DNA of 64,000 nt from Roseimicrobium gellanilyticum (GTDB lineage Bacteria > Verrucomicrobiota > Verrucomicrobiia > Verrucomicrobiales > Verrucomicrobiaceae), in NCBI RefSeq assembly GCF_003315205.1, contig NZ_QNRR01000002.1, positions 1,117,344 through 1,181,343 on the forward strand, read 5' to 3'. The first letter of the stretch is position 1. Each line of letters opens with the position of its first letter. This document shows, one piece after another, positions 43,416 to 52,417 of this stretch. A program made the position numbers and the translations under genes. The notes below the pieces were generated by a model. It was not told where the DNA came from. It ran no database searches and saw only the letters and a list, made by a program, of their open reading frames with translations.

Positions 43416-45713
43416 TCACAGCGTCTGTTGGAATTTCTCCAACTCGTAGACCTCGATGACGTCATCCTCCTGGTACTCGCGATAGCCAGCAAGGCGGATA
43501 CCGCACTCGAGACCATTGCGGACTTCGGGAACTTCGTCCTGGAAGCGGCGCAGGGTGTCCATGGCGCCATCGTACACCGGAGTGGTGCCTCGCAGCACGC
43601 GGGCGCGGGCCTTGCGGTCCACGCGGCCATCGGTGACCACGCAGCCAGCCACGATACCGCGGCTCAGCTTGAAGACCTGCTTCACACGAGCGTGGCCAAT
43701 GACCTTCTCGCGCGTTTCCGGATCCAGCAGGCCGAGCATGGCCTCCTTCATCTGGTCGAGCAGTTCGTAGATGATGGAGAAGAGCTTCACCTGCACACCT
43801 TCGCGCTTGGCGATGGAGACGGCGGTGTTTTCCACCTTCACATTGAAGCCCACCACAACGGCGTCCGAAGCACTGGCGAGGAGGATGTCACCCTCGGAGA
43901 TGGGACCGGCAGCTCCATGCAGCACCTTGACCTCCACCTTGTCGCTCTTGATTTCCTTGAGCGCCTTGATGATGGCTTCCAGTGAGCCCTGCACATCCGT
44001 CTTGAGGACGATGTTGAGATTCTTCTTCGCGCCTTCTTCGATGTTGGCAAAGAGGGTCTCCAGCGTGCTGCGACGGGGAGCGGCGAGCTTCTTCTGGCGG
44101 ATTTCCTCCTGCCGTTCTTCGCTCAGGCGCTTCGCGCTGCGCTCATTGTCCATCTCCACGATCTCATCGCCCACATTGGGCATGCCGCTGAAGCCGATGA
44201 CTTCCGCCGGCATACCGGGGAGCACGGCCTTGATGGGCTTGCCAAAATCGTTGATGAGGTTCTTCACCTTGCCCCAGTACGGGCCGCAGATGAAGGGCTC
44301 GCCGACTTTGAGCGTGCCGTTCTGCACAATGGCGGTCGCGGTAGGTCCACGACCCGGGTCCATGCGGGACTCGATGACGGTGGCACGCATGGGCGCCTTG
44401 GGATTCGCACGCAGGTCGAGCACTTCTGCCTGCAGGGACATGGTCTCAAGGAGATTGTCCAGGCCGATGCCCTTCGTGGCGGAGACTTCCAGCACTTCCG
44501 TATCACCACCCCACTCCACCGGCATGAGGCCATGCTCCTGAAGCTGCTGCTTCACGCGCATGGGGTTGGCGGCAGGCAGGTCGACCTTGTTGATGGCCAC
44601 CATGATGGTGACCTTCGCGGCCTTCGCGTGGTTCATCGCCTCGATGGTCTGCGGCATGAAGCCGTCATCCGCAGCGATGACGAGCACCACAATGTCCGTG
44701 ATGTCCGCACCACGGGCGCGCATCTCGGAGAATGCGGCGTGACCAGGAGTATCGATAAACGTAATCGGGCGGTCGTTGTAGAATACGCTGTATGCACCGA
44801 TGTGCTGCGTGATGCCGCCCGCCTCGCCCTTGACGACGCTCGACTTGCGCACGGCGTCCATGAGGGAAGTTTTTCCATGGTCGACGTGACCCATGAAGGT
44901 GATGATGGGAGCACGAAGTTCGAAGACGTCCTTCTCCTCTTCCTTCGGCGGCTCCGGTGGCGGGGGTTCGACAATCTTCTCCTCCACCTTGTGCACGCCG
45001 GCACCCTTTTCGCGCTTCTCCTTTTCAAAGGTGAAGCCGTGCAACTCGCACACCTTCGAAGCGATTTCCGGTTCCACGGCAGTATCCGCCTTGGCAAACA
45101 CCTGGAAACCCATCAGATCCTTGATGATGTTGAAGGTCTTCAAGCCCATGCGCTCCGCGAGGTCGCGCACAATGATGGGCGGCTTGAGGTGGATGACCTT
45201 GGGGTCGCTGGCCTCTTCCACGGCCACTGGAGTGAGCTGGGGGGCGGGAGCGGGAGCGGGGGCTGGCTTCGGAGCAGCCACCGGCACGGGGCGCGGCTTG
45301 GGCTCCTCTTCCCGCAGCAGGGAAATGGGGGGCAAAATGCTGGAGGCCGGAGCTGGGGCAGGCGCAGCAGCAGCTTCCTCACGGCGGGTGCGGCGGGCTT
45401 CAGCCTTGCGTTCCTCTTCGTCGAAGAGGTTCAGCGCCTCGGCCTTCACCTGGTCCAGCGTCTTCTTGGGAGGAGCGGCGGGTGCGGGCGCAGCCTTGGC
45501 GGCGGGCGCGGGCTTCGCGGCAGGCTTGGCCCCCAGAGGCGTGAAGGCGGAGCCGGTCTTCAGCTCGCCCGTACGCTTCTTCTTGGCTCCAGCCTCATCG
45601 ATCAGTGAGACGGTTGCCTTCTTGGTCGTCTTCTCCGCGGACGGGGCTGCAGGCTCCTCACCGGGGGAAGAGCTGCGTTTGGTTGTCTTGGAGGTCGGGG
45701 GCTTGGTTGCCAT
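43416..45713 (-). CDS. infB: Translation initiation factor IF-2
   Basis: 765 aa. The first ~190 residues are low-complexity Ala/Pro/Lys/Glu, followed by an IF2_N segment ([20 protein letters not shown]). The G domain has [15 protein letters not shown] near residue 272, [29 protein letters not shown] and SATKGIG, then domains II-IV with [15 protein letters not shown] and [13 protein letters not shown] linkers, ending [20 protein letters not shown]. It delivers initiator tRNA to the 30S subunit. It lies after nusA (97-base gap) in the usual order; the 217-base spacer to rbfA is occupied by a heptamer-bounded repeat element. Confidence 0.97.
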   Translation of the reverse strand: MATKPPTSKTTKRSSSPGEEPAAPSAEKTTKKATVSLIDEAGAKKKRTGELKTGSAFTPLGAKPAAKPAPAAKAAPAPAAPPKKTLDQVKAEALNLFDEEERKAEARRTRREEAAAAPAPAPASSILPPISLLREEEPKPRPVPVAAPKPAPAPAPAPQLTPVAVEEASDPKVIHLKPPIIVRDLAERMGLKTFNIIKDLMGFQVFAKADTAVEPEIASKVCELHGFTFEKEKREKGAGVHKVEEKIVEPPPPEPPKEEEKDVFELRAPIITFMGHVDHGKTSLMDAVRKSSVVKGEAGGITQHIGAYSVFYNDRPITFIDTPGHAAFSEMRARGADITDIVVLVIAADDGFMPQTIEAMNHAKAAKVTIMVAINKVDLPAANPMRVKQQLQEHGLMPVEWGGDTEVLEVSATKGIGLDNLLETMSLQAEVLDLRANPKAPMRATVIESRMDPGRGPTATAIVQNGTLKVGEPFICGPYWGKVKNLINDFGKPIKAVLPGMPAEVIGFSGMPNVGDEIVEMDNERSAKRLSEERQEEIRQKKLAAPRRSTLETLFANIEEGAKKNLNIVLKTDVQGSLEAIIKALKEIKSDKVEVKVLHGAAGPISEGDILLASASDAVVVGFNVKVENTAVSIAKREGVQVKLFSIIYELLDQMKEAMLGLLDPETREKVIGHARVKQVFKLSRGIVAGCVVTDGRVDRKARARVLRGTTPVYDGAMDTLRRFQDEVPEVRNGLECGIRLAGYREYQEDDVIEVYELEKFQQTL

Positions 45714-45809
45714 GCGGGAAGATTCGAGTTCGGGCAGCAGAGGGAAATTGGCTGGGTGCTTCTTAGCTCAGGAATGTGAAAAACGAAAACGCGGGATGAT
45801 GGCGAATGC

Positions 45810-47072
45810 TTAGGCTACGGACGCAGGAGATTTCCAGGCCGCATACTTGTCCAAAATGGCTTGAGCGCGCTCGGTGTCGCCGTCGAAGGCGGGTGCGATG
45901 TCTTCGACACCGGCTTCGCCAAGGATGGTGAGCTCCGTGATGCCTTCGGCGGCGAGCTTGGCGGCCTCCTCCTCGGTGATGCCGAGCGCCTCCACCAGCT
46001 GGTGGGCCGCTCCGCCCATGTGTCCTTCGAACACCTTCTTCGCATGTTCGTCCTTCTCGATCACCAGATCATACCCGATGAGACGGGAGGTGAGGCGGGC
46101 GTTCTGTCCCTTGCGGCCGATGGCCTTGGAGAGGTCTTCCTCGCTCACCGTGAGGTGCACGCGCTTATTCGCCTCATCCACGCCGATGGAGAGAATCTTG
46201 ATGGGCTTGAGCGCCTCCTTCGTGAACTCGGCCACGTCCTTGTTCCAGTGGATGATGTCCACCTTCTCGTTGTTCAGTTCGCGGACGATGTTCTTCACGC
46301 GGGCTCCACGGAGACCAACGCAGGCACCCACGGGGTCCACCTTCTCATCTGCGCTGAAGACAGCCACTTTCGTGCGGTAGCCAGCCTCGCGGGCGATGCT
46401 GACGATTTCCACCGTGCGGTCGGAGATCTCGCTGACTTCAAATTCGAAGAGACGGCGGACAAAATTCGGATGACTGCGGGAGAGGATGATCTCAGGTCCA
46501 CGGGAGGTGCTCTTCTCCACGGCCTTCACGTAGAAGCGCATGCGGTCGCCAACGGTGTAGTCCTCCGTGGGCACGCGCTCGCGGCCGGTCATGACGCCCT
46601 CAAACTTGCCGAGGTCCACGATCACGTCCGACTTGTCGAAACGGCGGATGGTGCCACTGACGACATCGCCCGTCCGGTCCTTGAATTCTTCGTAGAGATT
46701 CGCCTTCTCCGCTTCGCGCAGGCGCTGCATCCAGGTCTGCTTCGCCGTCTGGGCGGCGATACGGCCGAAGTCCTTGGGCGTGACCTCCACGTCCACTTCA
46801 TCCCCCGGCTGGGCGTCGGGCTTCAGCTTGCGCGCATGCTTCACCGCGAGCTGCTCAAAGGGGTTTTCCACGTTCTCAGAGACGAGGAGCTTGGCAAACG
46901 CCTTGATCGTGCCCTTGTCAGGATCGATCTCGATCCTCAGTTCCCGGGCGGGACCGATGCTCTTTTTGGACGCGGCCAGAAGCGCGCTTTGAAGGGCCTC
47001 AACCATTTTGCTGCGGTCGATGCCTTTCTCCTTCTGGTAGTATTCAAACAGGGCTTTAAGTTCGCTGACCAT
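45810..47072 (-). CDS. nusA: Transcription termination/antitermination factor NusA
   Basis: 420 aa, starting MVSELKALFEYYQKEKGIDR. An N-terminal RNAP-binding domain (about 1-130) is followed by S1 (DVVSGTIRRFDKSDVIVDLG), KH1 (ACVGLRGARVKNIVRELNNE) and KH2 (AIGRKGQNARLTSRLIGYDL). A short acidic helical C-terminus (TEEEAAKLAAEGITELTILG) resembles one AR repeat. It controls pausing, termination and antitermination. rimP, which normally precedes nusA, is absent here: upstream lies an unrelated membrane protein gene. An intrinsic terminator (47115-47142) sits only about 43 bases before the start. Confidence 0.97.
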   Translation of the reverse strand: MVSELKALFEYYQKEKGIDRSKMVEALQSALLAASKKSIGPARELRIEIDPDKGTIKAFAKLLVSENVENPFEQLAVKHARKLKPDAQPGDEVDVEVTPKDFGRIAAQTAKQTWMQRLREAEKANLYEEFKDRTGDVVSGTIRRFDKSDVIVDLGKFEGVMTGRERVPTEDYTVGDRMRFYVKAVEKSTSRGPEIILSRSHPNFVRRLFEFEVSEISDRTVEIVSIAREAGYRTKVAVFSADEKVDPVGACVGLRGARVKNIVRELNNEKVDIIHWNKDVAEFTKEALKPIKILSIGVDEANKRVHLTVSEEDLSKAIGRKGQNARLTSRLIGYDLVIEKDEHAKKVFEGHMGGAAHQLVEALGITEEEAAKLAAEGITELTILGEAGVEDIAPAFDGDTERAQAILDKYAAWKSPASVA

Positions 47073-47114
47073 GGCTGTGAGGGGAAAGAGGAAACGGAAA
47101 GACCTCCCCAGACG

Positions 47115-47142
47115 AAAAAAAGAGCGGGACTAGTCCCACTCT
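47115..47142 (-). terminator. Intrinsic terminator just upstream of nusA
   Basis: On the minus strand AGAGTGGGA-CTAG-TCCCGCTCT followed by seven T residues: a 9-bp stem (one G-T pair), 4-base loop and T-run. It is 126 bases past the stop of the membrane protein gene (47269) and 43 bases before the nusA start, so it ends the former transcript or attenuates nusA. Confidence 0.85.
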
Positions 47143-47268
47143 CGCTCTGGAGAATTGAATCTCGAGTTTTTCGCCCCGGAAGGAAAGGTGAAGGTATCTG
47201 AAAGAATAGAACTGGCAAGCAGTTTTATCCCCGGTAAAGGAAAACGAAGGGAGCAGGGACTTCCGGGG

Positions 47269-47889
47269 CTAGATCGTTCTTTTTTCGGAGGTTGTGACGG
47301 GTGTGAACGGCGCGGTTGCAGCGTCTCCAAAGGACCTCACACGCCGCCTGGTGTAGAAGCAAGCGCCCGTCAATCCCAGCAGCGCACCGAGGTAGCTGCC
47401 ATTGTGAATGCAGGCCGCCCGGATGAAGCCCGGCACGTCCCGCACCCCGTAGCTGCGGGCAAAGTCCATCCACGACCCGGTGCTCGGGTCAGTTCCCTGG
47501 CGGGTCTCCCACCACCCCACCCCGGCCCCTGCCATACCCGCCAGAACAACCACCCCGAACAGCATCCCAAACCCCTGCCAGCAACACCGCACCGCCTCCT
47601 CACGCCGGACATGTGGCACCGTCAGGCGCGCCAAGAACCACCCGGCAATGAATCCCACCCACCAGGTGGCCATGAAACCTATTTGCCCCGCATACACCCG
47701 CTCTGGCCAGCCGAAGTCCATGTAGCGAAATTGCTCCGCCTTGAACTCGGTGAAGTATTCCGGGGAGATGGTGTAGGTGATCTGGTCGTGCACGATGCCG
47801 TAGACTCCCGCTACTATCGCACCCTGCACACCGAGCCTCATCATTAGTGGCAGGTGGGTAAGCTTCAAGCGAGGGTAGAGGAGCGACAT
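47269..47889 (-). CDS. Multi-span membrane protein, 206 aa
   Basis: Hydrophobic segments at MMRLGVQGAIVAGVYGIVHD, IGFMATWWVGFIAGWFLA, GFGMLFGVVVLAGMAGAGVG and NGSYLGALLGLTGACFYT give about four membrane spans. It also carries a conserved-looking polar block YTISPEYFTEFKAEQFRYMD near residue 40. No enzyme motif is seen. It is related in pattern to uncharacterised membrane proteins that contain an FxxFK(A/C)xQF segment; I do not assign a function. It replaces rimP upstream of nusA on the same strand but is separated by a terminator, so it is a separate transcription unit. Confidence 0.7.
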   Translation of the reverse strand: MSLLYPRLKLTHLPLMMRLGVQGAIVAGVYGIVHDQITYTISPEYFTEFKAEQFRYMDFGWPERVYAGQIGFMATWWVGFIAGWFLARLTVPHVRREEAVRCCWQGFGMLFGVVVLAGMAGAGVGWWETRQGTDPSTGSWMDFARSYGVRDVPGFIRAACIHNGSYLGALLGLTGACFYTRRRVRSFGDAATAPFTPVTTSEKRTI

Positions 47890-48006
47890 GAGGTGATGTG
47901 GACCTGAGTTGGCAGCAAGCAGGTAGGCAGAGATAGAAGATGAAACCCGTGCGCCGATGGTCTAGCAACAGAAAGCGCCACCACAGACTACCGGCCATTC
48001 CCTTCC

Positions 48007-49284
48007 ATGCCAGAAACCTCCGCCCCACACGAGATGCCGCTCGCGGTCAAATGGTTTGTGGACGATCCGAAGCCACGGGTAAGGGCCCTGTCACCTCATG
48101 AAGTGCTGGTCCGGGGGTGGATGTTTGCCCTCGACGGCAGCCCCATGCATGGCGTAGTCCGCATCGCTGAAATGCCGGACGTTGCCTTCACACAAACGAC
48201 GAATCGCGATGATGTGGTGACGCATTTCCGAGGACAGCATGAGGTCCCCACTCAGTGCGGCTTTCAGCTGCAGGTGCCACTGCCTGCCAGCAACAGCACC
48301 GAGGTGGAACTCACCCTTCTTGTCGCAATCAAAGGCAGCGAAAACTTCTCACCGCCCACCACCGTCCGCATCCGTCGCATGTCAGCACTCCCCTGGCCCG
48401 CGCCCCCCTTGCGCTCTACGGTCATCTCGCATTTCTACAACGAGGAATACCTCCTCCCTCTCTGGCTGCGCCATCATCTGCCGCTGTTCGACCACGGCAT
48501 TCTCATCAATCGCGGTTCCACAGATCGCTCGGTGGAAATCTGCCGTGAACTCGCGCCTCACTGGGAGGTGCGGAATGCGACCTGCCCCGAGTTCGATGCA
48601 GAGGAGGTGGACAAGGAGGTGATGGCAGTGGAACGGGAGATCACCGGCTGGAAATTTGCCCTGAATACCACGGAGTTTCTTCACGTGCACTCCAGGGACT
48701 CCTTCTACGCTGCACTGCACCTCTGGAGCGGCCAGGCGTACGCCATAGGCATGGCCTACTTGATGGACCCGAAGGAGGCCGCATATCCCGAGTTCGACAC
48801 GAGCAGACCGATTGCGGCACAGAGACATCACGGCTGGCTCCGGCCAGTCTTTGGCTATCGCTACATCCACCGGTTCGAGGATGGAAACTACACCGTGGGA
48901 CGTCACCTGACCCTGCATCCCACCGATGTCGTCCCCCTAGAGGCTGCGGTCCTGCTCAAGCTGTTTCTCACTCCGTGGAATGAACCTTTCAAGCGCCGCC
49001 GGCTGCAGATACGCCCGACCCTTTCCCAGAAGAGCATTGCCCTGGGACAGGGGTCGCGCCACCACGTGGCCACAGAGGGAGAGCTGGAGGATTACTACCA
49101 TTCAAAAATCGCCCACTCGAGCGACCTGCGCAGAGAGCCGCGGCTGCAGTGGTTGTTTGCGCCCAACCAGCCGAACCATCGGCGCCAGGTCGTCGATGCG
49201 TGGCGCGAACTCCTCAGGACCATCATCACCGCTTGCTCTCACGCCCTGGGACGGCGAAAGCGCCCGGATGACAGTTCCCGGTGA
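48007..49284 (+). CDS. Glycosyltransferase family 2/92-like protein
   Basis: 425 aa. An N-terminal ~125-residue beta-rich domain (LSPHEVLVRGWMFALDGSPM and QCGFQLQVPLPASNSTEVEL) precedes a glycosyltransferase A-like core: STVISHFYNEEYLLPLWLRH, FDHGILINRGSTDRSVEICR, then EVDKEVMAVEREITGWKFAL. The NEE...LPxWxxHH and xxGSTDxS pattern is that of the Glyco_tranf_2_4 / GT92 group that acts on surface polysaccharides; no obvious DxD is visible, which lowers confidence in activity. It is cytoplasmic, with no spans. Its stop overlaps the HAD hydrolase start by 17 bases, indicating translational coupling and perhaps a common pathway. Confidence 0.8.
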   Translation: MPETSAPHEMPLAVKWFVDDPKPRVRALSPHEVLVRGWMFALDGSPMHGVVRIAEMPDVAFTQTTNRDDVVTHFRGQHEVPTQCGFQLQVPLPASNSTEVELTLLVAIKGSENFSPPTTVRIRRMSALPWPAPPLRSTVISHFYNEEYLLPLWLRHHLPLFDHGILINRGSTDRSVEICRELAPHWEVRNATCPEFDAEEVDKEVMAVEREITGWKFALNTTEFLHVHSRDSFYAALHLWSGQAYAIGMAYLMDPKEAAYPEFDTSRPIAAQRHHGWLRPVFGYRYIHRFEDGNYTVGRHLTLHPTDVVPLEAAVLLKLFLTPWNEPFKRRRLQIRPTLSQKSIALGQGSRHHVATEGELEDYYHSKIAHSSDLRREPRLQWLFAPNQPNHRRQVVDAWRELLRTIITACSHALGRRKRPDDSSR

Positions 49285-50035
49285 TCCACATCCCAAGCTG
49301 CGCGCCATCTTCTTGGATGCTGCAGGCACCTTGTTTCACCTGCATGAACCGGTGGGCGATACCTATGCACGCATCGCGGCGAAGCATGGGGTGGCAGCAG
49401 AGCCTCGTGCCCTGGAAAAAGCCTTCCGCTCCGCGTGGAAAGCAGTCCCCTCGCCGGTGCATCCTGAAGGTGTGCCGCCTATGGACGATGATCGCTCCTG
49501 GTGGCATGAAGTCGTGCGACTCACCTTCTCCCACGGAGCTGCCCCGACCAATTCCGGAGCGATTCCCCAGGAAGTGTTCGAGCCGATGTTTGCAGACATG
49601 TATGCGCACTTCGCGAACGCCGACGCGTGGCAGCTCTATGAGGACACTCTTCCCGCACTGGAACTCCTGCGTGCTCATTCTCACAATGGCCCCCACCTGC
49701 GTCTCTTCGTCCTCTCGAACTTCGACCGCCGTCTGCATCCCATCTTGAGTGGCCTTGGCATCGCGCACTTCTTTGAGCAGGTGCTGCTCTCCAGCGACGT
49801 CGGCGCCAGCAAGCCGCACGCACGCATGTTCCAAGCAGCCCTGACCGCTGCCAACGTCGCAGCCTCGCAATGCCTTCACCTTGGTGACGATGAACGCTGC
49901 GACTTCGAAGGAGCTCACGCCGCCGGCATGCACGCCTTCCTGGTCGCTCGTCCCGAAGTGACACTGCTGACACTCGCGGAAAAAGTCCTTCAGGACGAAT
50001 TCCCGCTTGCACCTTCTGCCAAAACGCCTACCTAA
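49268..50035 (+). CDS. HAD-superfamily hydrolase (subfamily IA)
   Basis: 255 aa from the ATG at 49268 (MTVPGDPHPKLRAIFLDAAG). HAD motifs: I as FLDAAGTLFHLHEPVG (Asp nucleophile; the usual second Asp position is Ala followed by Gly-Thr as in the HDHD3/REG-2 type), II as FVLSNFDRRL, III as SSDVGASKPHARMF (Lys), and IV as LHLGDDERCDFEGAHAAGM. The helical cap lies between I and II. Probably a small-molecule phosphatase or dehalogenase-like enzyme with unknown substrate. It follows and overlaps the glycosyltransferase gene and precedes tRNA-Lys by 18 bases. Confidence 0.9.
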   Translation: MTVPGDPHPKLRAIFLDAAGTLFHLHEPVGDTYARIAAKHGVAAEPRALEKAFRSAWKAVPSPVHPEGVPPMDDDRSWWHEVVRLTFSHGAAPTNSGAIPQEVFEPMFADMYAHFANADAWQLYEDTLPALELLRAHSHNGPHLRLFVLSNFDRRLHPILSGLGIAHFFEQVLLSSDVGASKPHARMFQAALTAANVAASQCLHLGDDERCDFEGAHAAGMHAFLVARPEVTLLTLAEKVLQDEFPLAPSAKTPT

Positions 50036-50053
50036 CTCTCCCCTCAAAAAAAC

Positions 50054-50125
50054 GCGCGGGTAGCTCAGCGGTAGAGCAGTTGGCTTTTAACCAATTGGTC
50101 CTGGGTTCGATCCCCAGCCCGCGTA
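50054..50125 (+). tRNA. tRNA-Lys (anticodon TTT)
   Basis: Full cloverleaf. The acceptor GCGCGGG pairs with CCCGCGT (one G-T), the D arm is GCTC...GAGC, and the anticodon arm is GTTGG-CTTTTAA-CCAAT with TTT at positions 34-36. The T arm is CTGGG-TTCGATC-CCCAG. CCA is not encoded. Confidence 0.97.
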
Positions 50126-50165
50126 CGTTTTCCGCAGGACCGTCCAATGATGATGGTCCGGAAGG

Positions 50166-50546
50166 TCAGGGCTGACCATACCAATTGGTCCGCGCCATAT
50201 GACCAGTCGCATCAAACCAGATTGCAAGATAGCGGTCTGTGCCCGCATCCAGGTGGCTGCCTTTCTGCCGGATCACATAGTAGAAGTTTGTGCCCAACAA
50301 CTCCATGCTTGTTTTGGGATACAGCCGACTACGCTTGGTGGGTTCACCAAGGAGACTCACACACCGCTCCATGGAGTCTCCACGCTTAAGCTTCTTCACA
50401 CGCGCTGTGAGCTGGTCTTCACGGAAATGCATCGGCTGCGCGGATGGGACAGGGACACGGACATCAGGAGAGCTGCATTGACATACGAGCCCCACGACGC
50501 AGACCAGAATCAGACGTGCTGCAAAGGCACCCAGAGTGAAATTCAT
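50166..50546 (-). CDS. Small exported protein with BamE/SmpA-like motif
   Basis: 126 aa from the ATG at 50546 (MNFTLGAFAARLILVCVVGL); 15 extra residues upstream are possible. A hydrophobic signal with cysteines (VGLVCQCSS) suggests a lipoprotein, although the lipobox is not ideal. The mature part has LTARVKKLKRGDSMERCVSL and LGEPTKRSRLYPKTS, which matches the pattern of SmpA/OmlA/BamE-fold proteins (basic-Gly-...-LLGxP), followed by YYVIRQKGSHLDAGTDRYL. BamE-like domains sit in the periplasm and bind proteins or the outer membrane. Family membership is by pattern only. Confidence 0.6.
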   Translation of the reverse strand: MNFTLGAFAARLILVCVVGLVCQCSSPDVRVPVPSAQPMHFREDQLTARVKKLKRGDSMERCVSLLGEPTKRSRLYPKTSMELLGTNFYYVIRQKGSHLDAGTDRYLAIWFDATGHMARTNWYGQP

Positions 50547-50656
50547 AACGGTGAAGTCATATACTTTCCACACGAGCATCCCAGGGCTCAACGAAATTTA
50601 CATTCATGGTTCCATGGAACCGCTCATGCATCTGGAGCGCCTTTCCGCAGCAATTC

Positions 50657-51031
50657 TCACACCACCGTCCCATTTGCCTTAATCGCGTAGTCCGCGTTCA
50701 GGGCCGCGCGGACCTGCTGCTGCTGCTGAAGGGAGAACAGTTCACAAGTGGCGCCGTTGTCCACTTCGGTGAGTGAGTCCCCTTTCTCCGCGAGGGTTTG
50801 CAGCCAGGCTTTCAGGATCTCTTCGTACTGCTCCGCAAGCGGTTTCACCTTGTCCTTGGGATGCTTGAAATAGGTCCTGGCTCCCTCGGCAGCAACCATG
50901 ACGCCTGAGAAGTGAAAGCAATACTTCACTTCCTTGGGTTGCGCGGGCTCCACGAGTGGCACTTCTTCAATGACGAGCTTGAAGAGTGCACCCTGGGTGG
51001 TGCGATGGAGCATTTCTTGGACACGAGTCAT
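50657..51031 (-). CDS. Hypothetical protein, 124 aa
   Basis: It starts MTRVQEMLHRTTQGALFKLV from the ATG at 51031 (a longer frame begins at 51073). It is soluble with alternating charged and hydrophobic stretches (KYCFHFSGVMVAAEGARTYF, KVKPLAEQYEEILKAWLQTL) and a Gln run (SLQQQQQVRAALN) near the end. No motif is recognised. It diverges from galT across about 200 bases and is followed on the same strand by the BamE-like gene after a 110-base gap. Confidence 0.55.
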   Translation of the reverse strand: MTRVQEMLHRTTQGALFKLVIEEVPLVEPAQPKEVKYCFHFSGVMVAAEGARTYFKHPKDKVKPLAEQYEEILKAWLQTLAEKGDSLTEVDNGATCELFSLQQQQQVRAALNADYAIKANGTVV

Positions 51032-51234
51032 GGGAGAGAGCGGTGGATGGGCAGCACAACAAATCGCGCTCAAGCTTGCGCTTCATGCAGAGATCCGCAG
51101 CGCCATGTAATAAAGCGATCGCGAAAAAAGAGCAAGCACCACCGCTCGGGCATGAGGTATCAAGCTGAAAGCCAGCGCGAACGATTCACACTTTGTTTCT
51201 CGTGTGGACACGGCGGATGCGATACGATGAGTGC

Positions 51235-52284
51235 ATGAGTGCGCTGGCATCTCCCGAGCTGAGGTACAATCCCATCACCCTGGACTGGGTCATCATGGCA
51301 GCGGCGCGGGGGCGCAGGCCGGATGATTTCCACAAGGAGATTCCCGAACCACGCCCCATCCAGGCCCCCTACAGCGAAGGCTGTCCGTTTTGCCCCGGCA
51401 ATGAGAAACAGACGGACCCGGAAATCCTGCGGGATGCAGCGCCCGATGGCAAGTGGGCCGTGCGGGTGCTGCCGAATAAGTTTGCGGCATTCACCCCCAC
51501 ACCCGAACTTCACAGGCAGGCTCACGAATCTTTCCGCTCGATGGCTGCAGCAGGCGCGCATGAAGTGGTGGTGGAGCATCCGCGGCACGACCTCGCGCTG
51601 GCAGACATGGACGTCCCTCACCTGGCGACCATCTTGCGGGTGTATCGCGCCAGGTACATGGAACTGAAAAAGCTGGCCCATGTGCGAGGCATCGTGGTCT
51701 TCAAAAATCATGGGGAGCGCGCCGGCTCCTCCCTGCTGCATCCGCATTCCCAAATCATTGCCGCACCCGTAGTCTCCTGCCAGGTGCGCATGCGGCTGCA
51801 CGAGGCGCGCAGATTTCATGAGGTGCACGGCGAATGCCTCTACTGCCGCGTGATGGCGGATGAGTTGAAGGCGGGTGAACGTGTGGTGGAGACCAGCAGG
51901 TCATTCACGGCTTTTGTTCCCTATGCGTCGCTGTCTCCCTACCACACATGGATCTTTCCCACCACGCATGCGCCTTCTTACGATTCCATCACGGATGAGC
52001 AGATCGAGGAACTTGCGACCGTGCTGAAGCGACTGCTGGTGCGCCTGCGCACCGCTGCCGGGGATCCAGACTACAACTTCACGATTCGGTCTGCTCCGGT
52101 GGGCGAGGAAAGTGCCTGCTGCTTCCACTGGTACCTTGCAGTGGTTCCCCGCCTGAGTCACCTCGCGGGCTTTGAGCTGGGCAGTGGCACGTACATCAAC
52201 AGCCTGCCCTCTGAAGAGAGCGCCGCGCGACTGCGGCAGGTGCGGCTTGGTGAGGGGCAGGATGGTGGGATCGCACAAGGGTGA
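51235..52284 (+). CDS. galT: Galactose-1-phosphate uridylyltransferase
   Basis: 349 aa from the ATG at 51235 (MSALASPELRYNPITLDWVI). It exchanges UMP between UDP-glucose and galactose 1-phosphate in the Leloir pathway. Motifs: zinc-site CPFCPGNE near residue 43, HEVVVEHPRHD, VFKNHGERAGSSLLHPHSQI with the catalytic HPH (about 165), CLYCRVMADE and HWYLAVVPRLSHLAGFELGS. GalK and GalE are not in this window, so the enzyme either works with distant genes or in nucleotide-sugar adjustment; some relatives act on ADP-sugars. A bidirectional terminator follows. Confidence 0.93.
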   Translation: MSALASPELRYNPITLDWVIMAAARGRRPDDFHKEIPEPRPIQAPYSEGCPFCPGNEKQTDPEILRDAAPDGKWAVRVLPNKFAAFTPTPELHRQAHESFRSMAAAGAHEVVVEHPRHDLALADMDVPHLATILRVYRARYMELKKLAHVRGIVVFKNHGERAGSSLLHPHSQIIAAPVVSCQVRMRLHEARRFHEVHGECLYCRVMADELKAGERVVETSRSFTAFVPYASLSPYHTWIFPTTHAPSYDSITDEQIEELATVLKRLLVRLRTAAGDPDYNFTIRSAPVGEESACCFHWYLAVVPRLSHLAGFELGSGTYINSLPSEESAARLRQVRLGEGQDGGIAQG

Positions 52285-52346
52285 TGAGAGAGGAGATGTG
52301 AGGAAAGAGACACCGCTCAAATCTCCGCATCTCCTCCAAAATAAAA

Positions 52347-52374
52347 GGCATCCCACTCACGCGGGATGCCTTCT
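52347..52374. terminator. Bidirectional intrinsic terminator between galT and the oxidoreductase
   Basis: GGCATCCC (52347-52354) pairs with GGGATGCC (52363-52370) around ACTCACGC; AAAA precedes and TTCT follows, so it can work in both directions between two convergent genes (galT ends 52284, the oxidoreductase stop is at 52418). Confidence 0.85.
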
Positions 52375-52417
52375 CGATGAGTTGGAGTAGCCAGCAGCTG
52401 AGCTACTCGCGCATGAC

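Noticed and set aside
45861..47201. Plus-strand frame (446 codons) opposite nusA, and similar frames opposite infB, moxR and the coiled-coil gene
   Set aside because: They cover conserved genes exactly antisense; sequences are low in motif content and rich in His, Leu and Arg.
50090..50191. ACCAATTGGTCC occurs in tRNA-Lys (50090-50101) and again 90 bases downstream (50180-50191), as if flanking an integrated element
   Set aside because: Only about 80 bases lie between, the second copy is in coding sequence of the BamE-like gene, and there is no integrase; probably chance.
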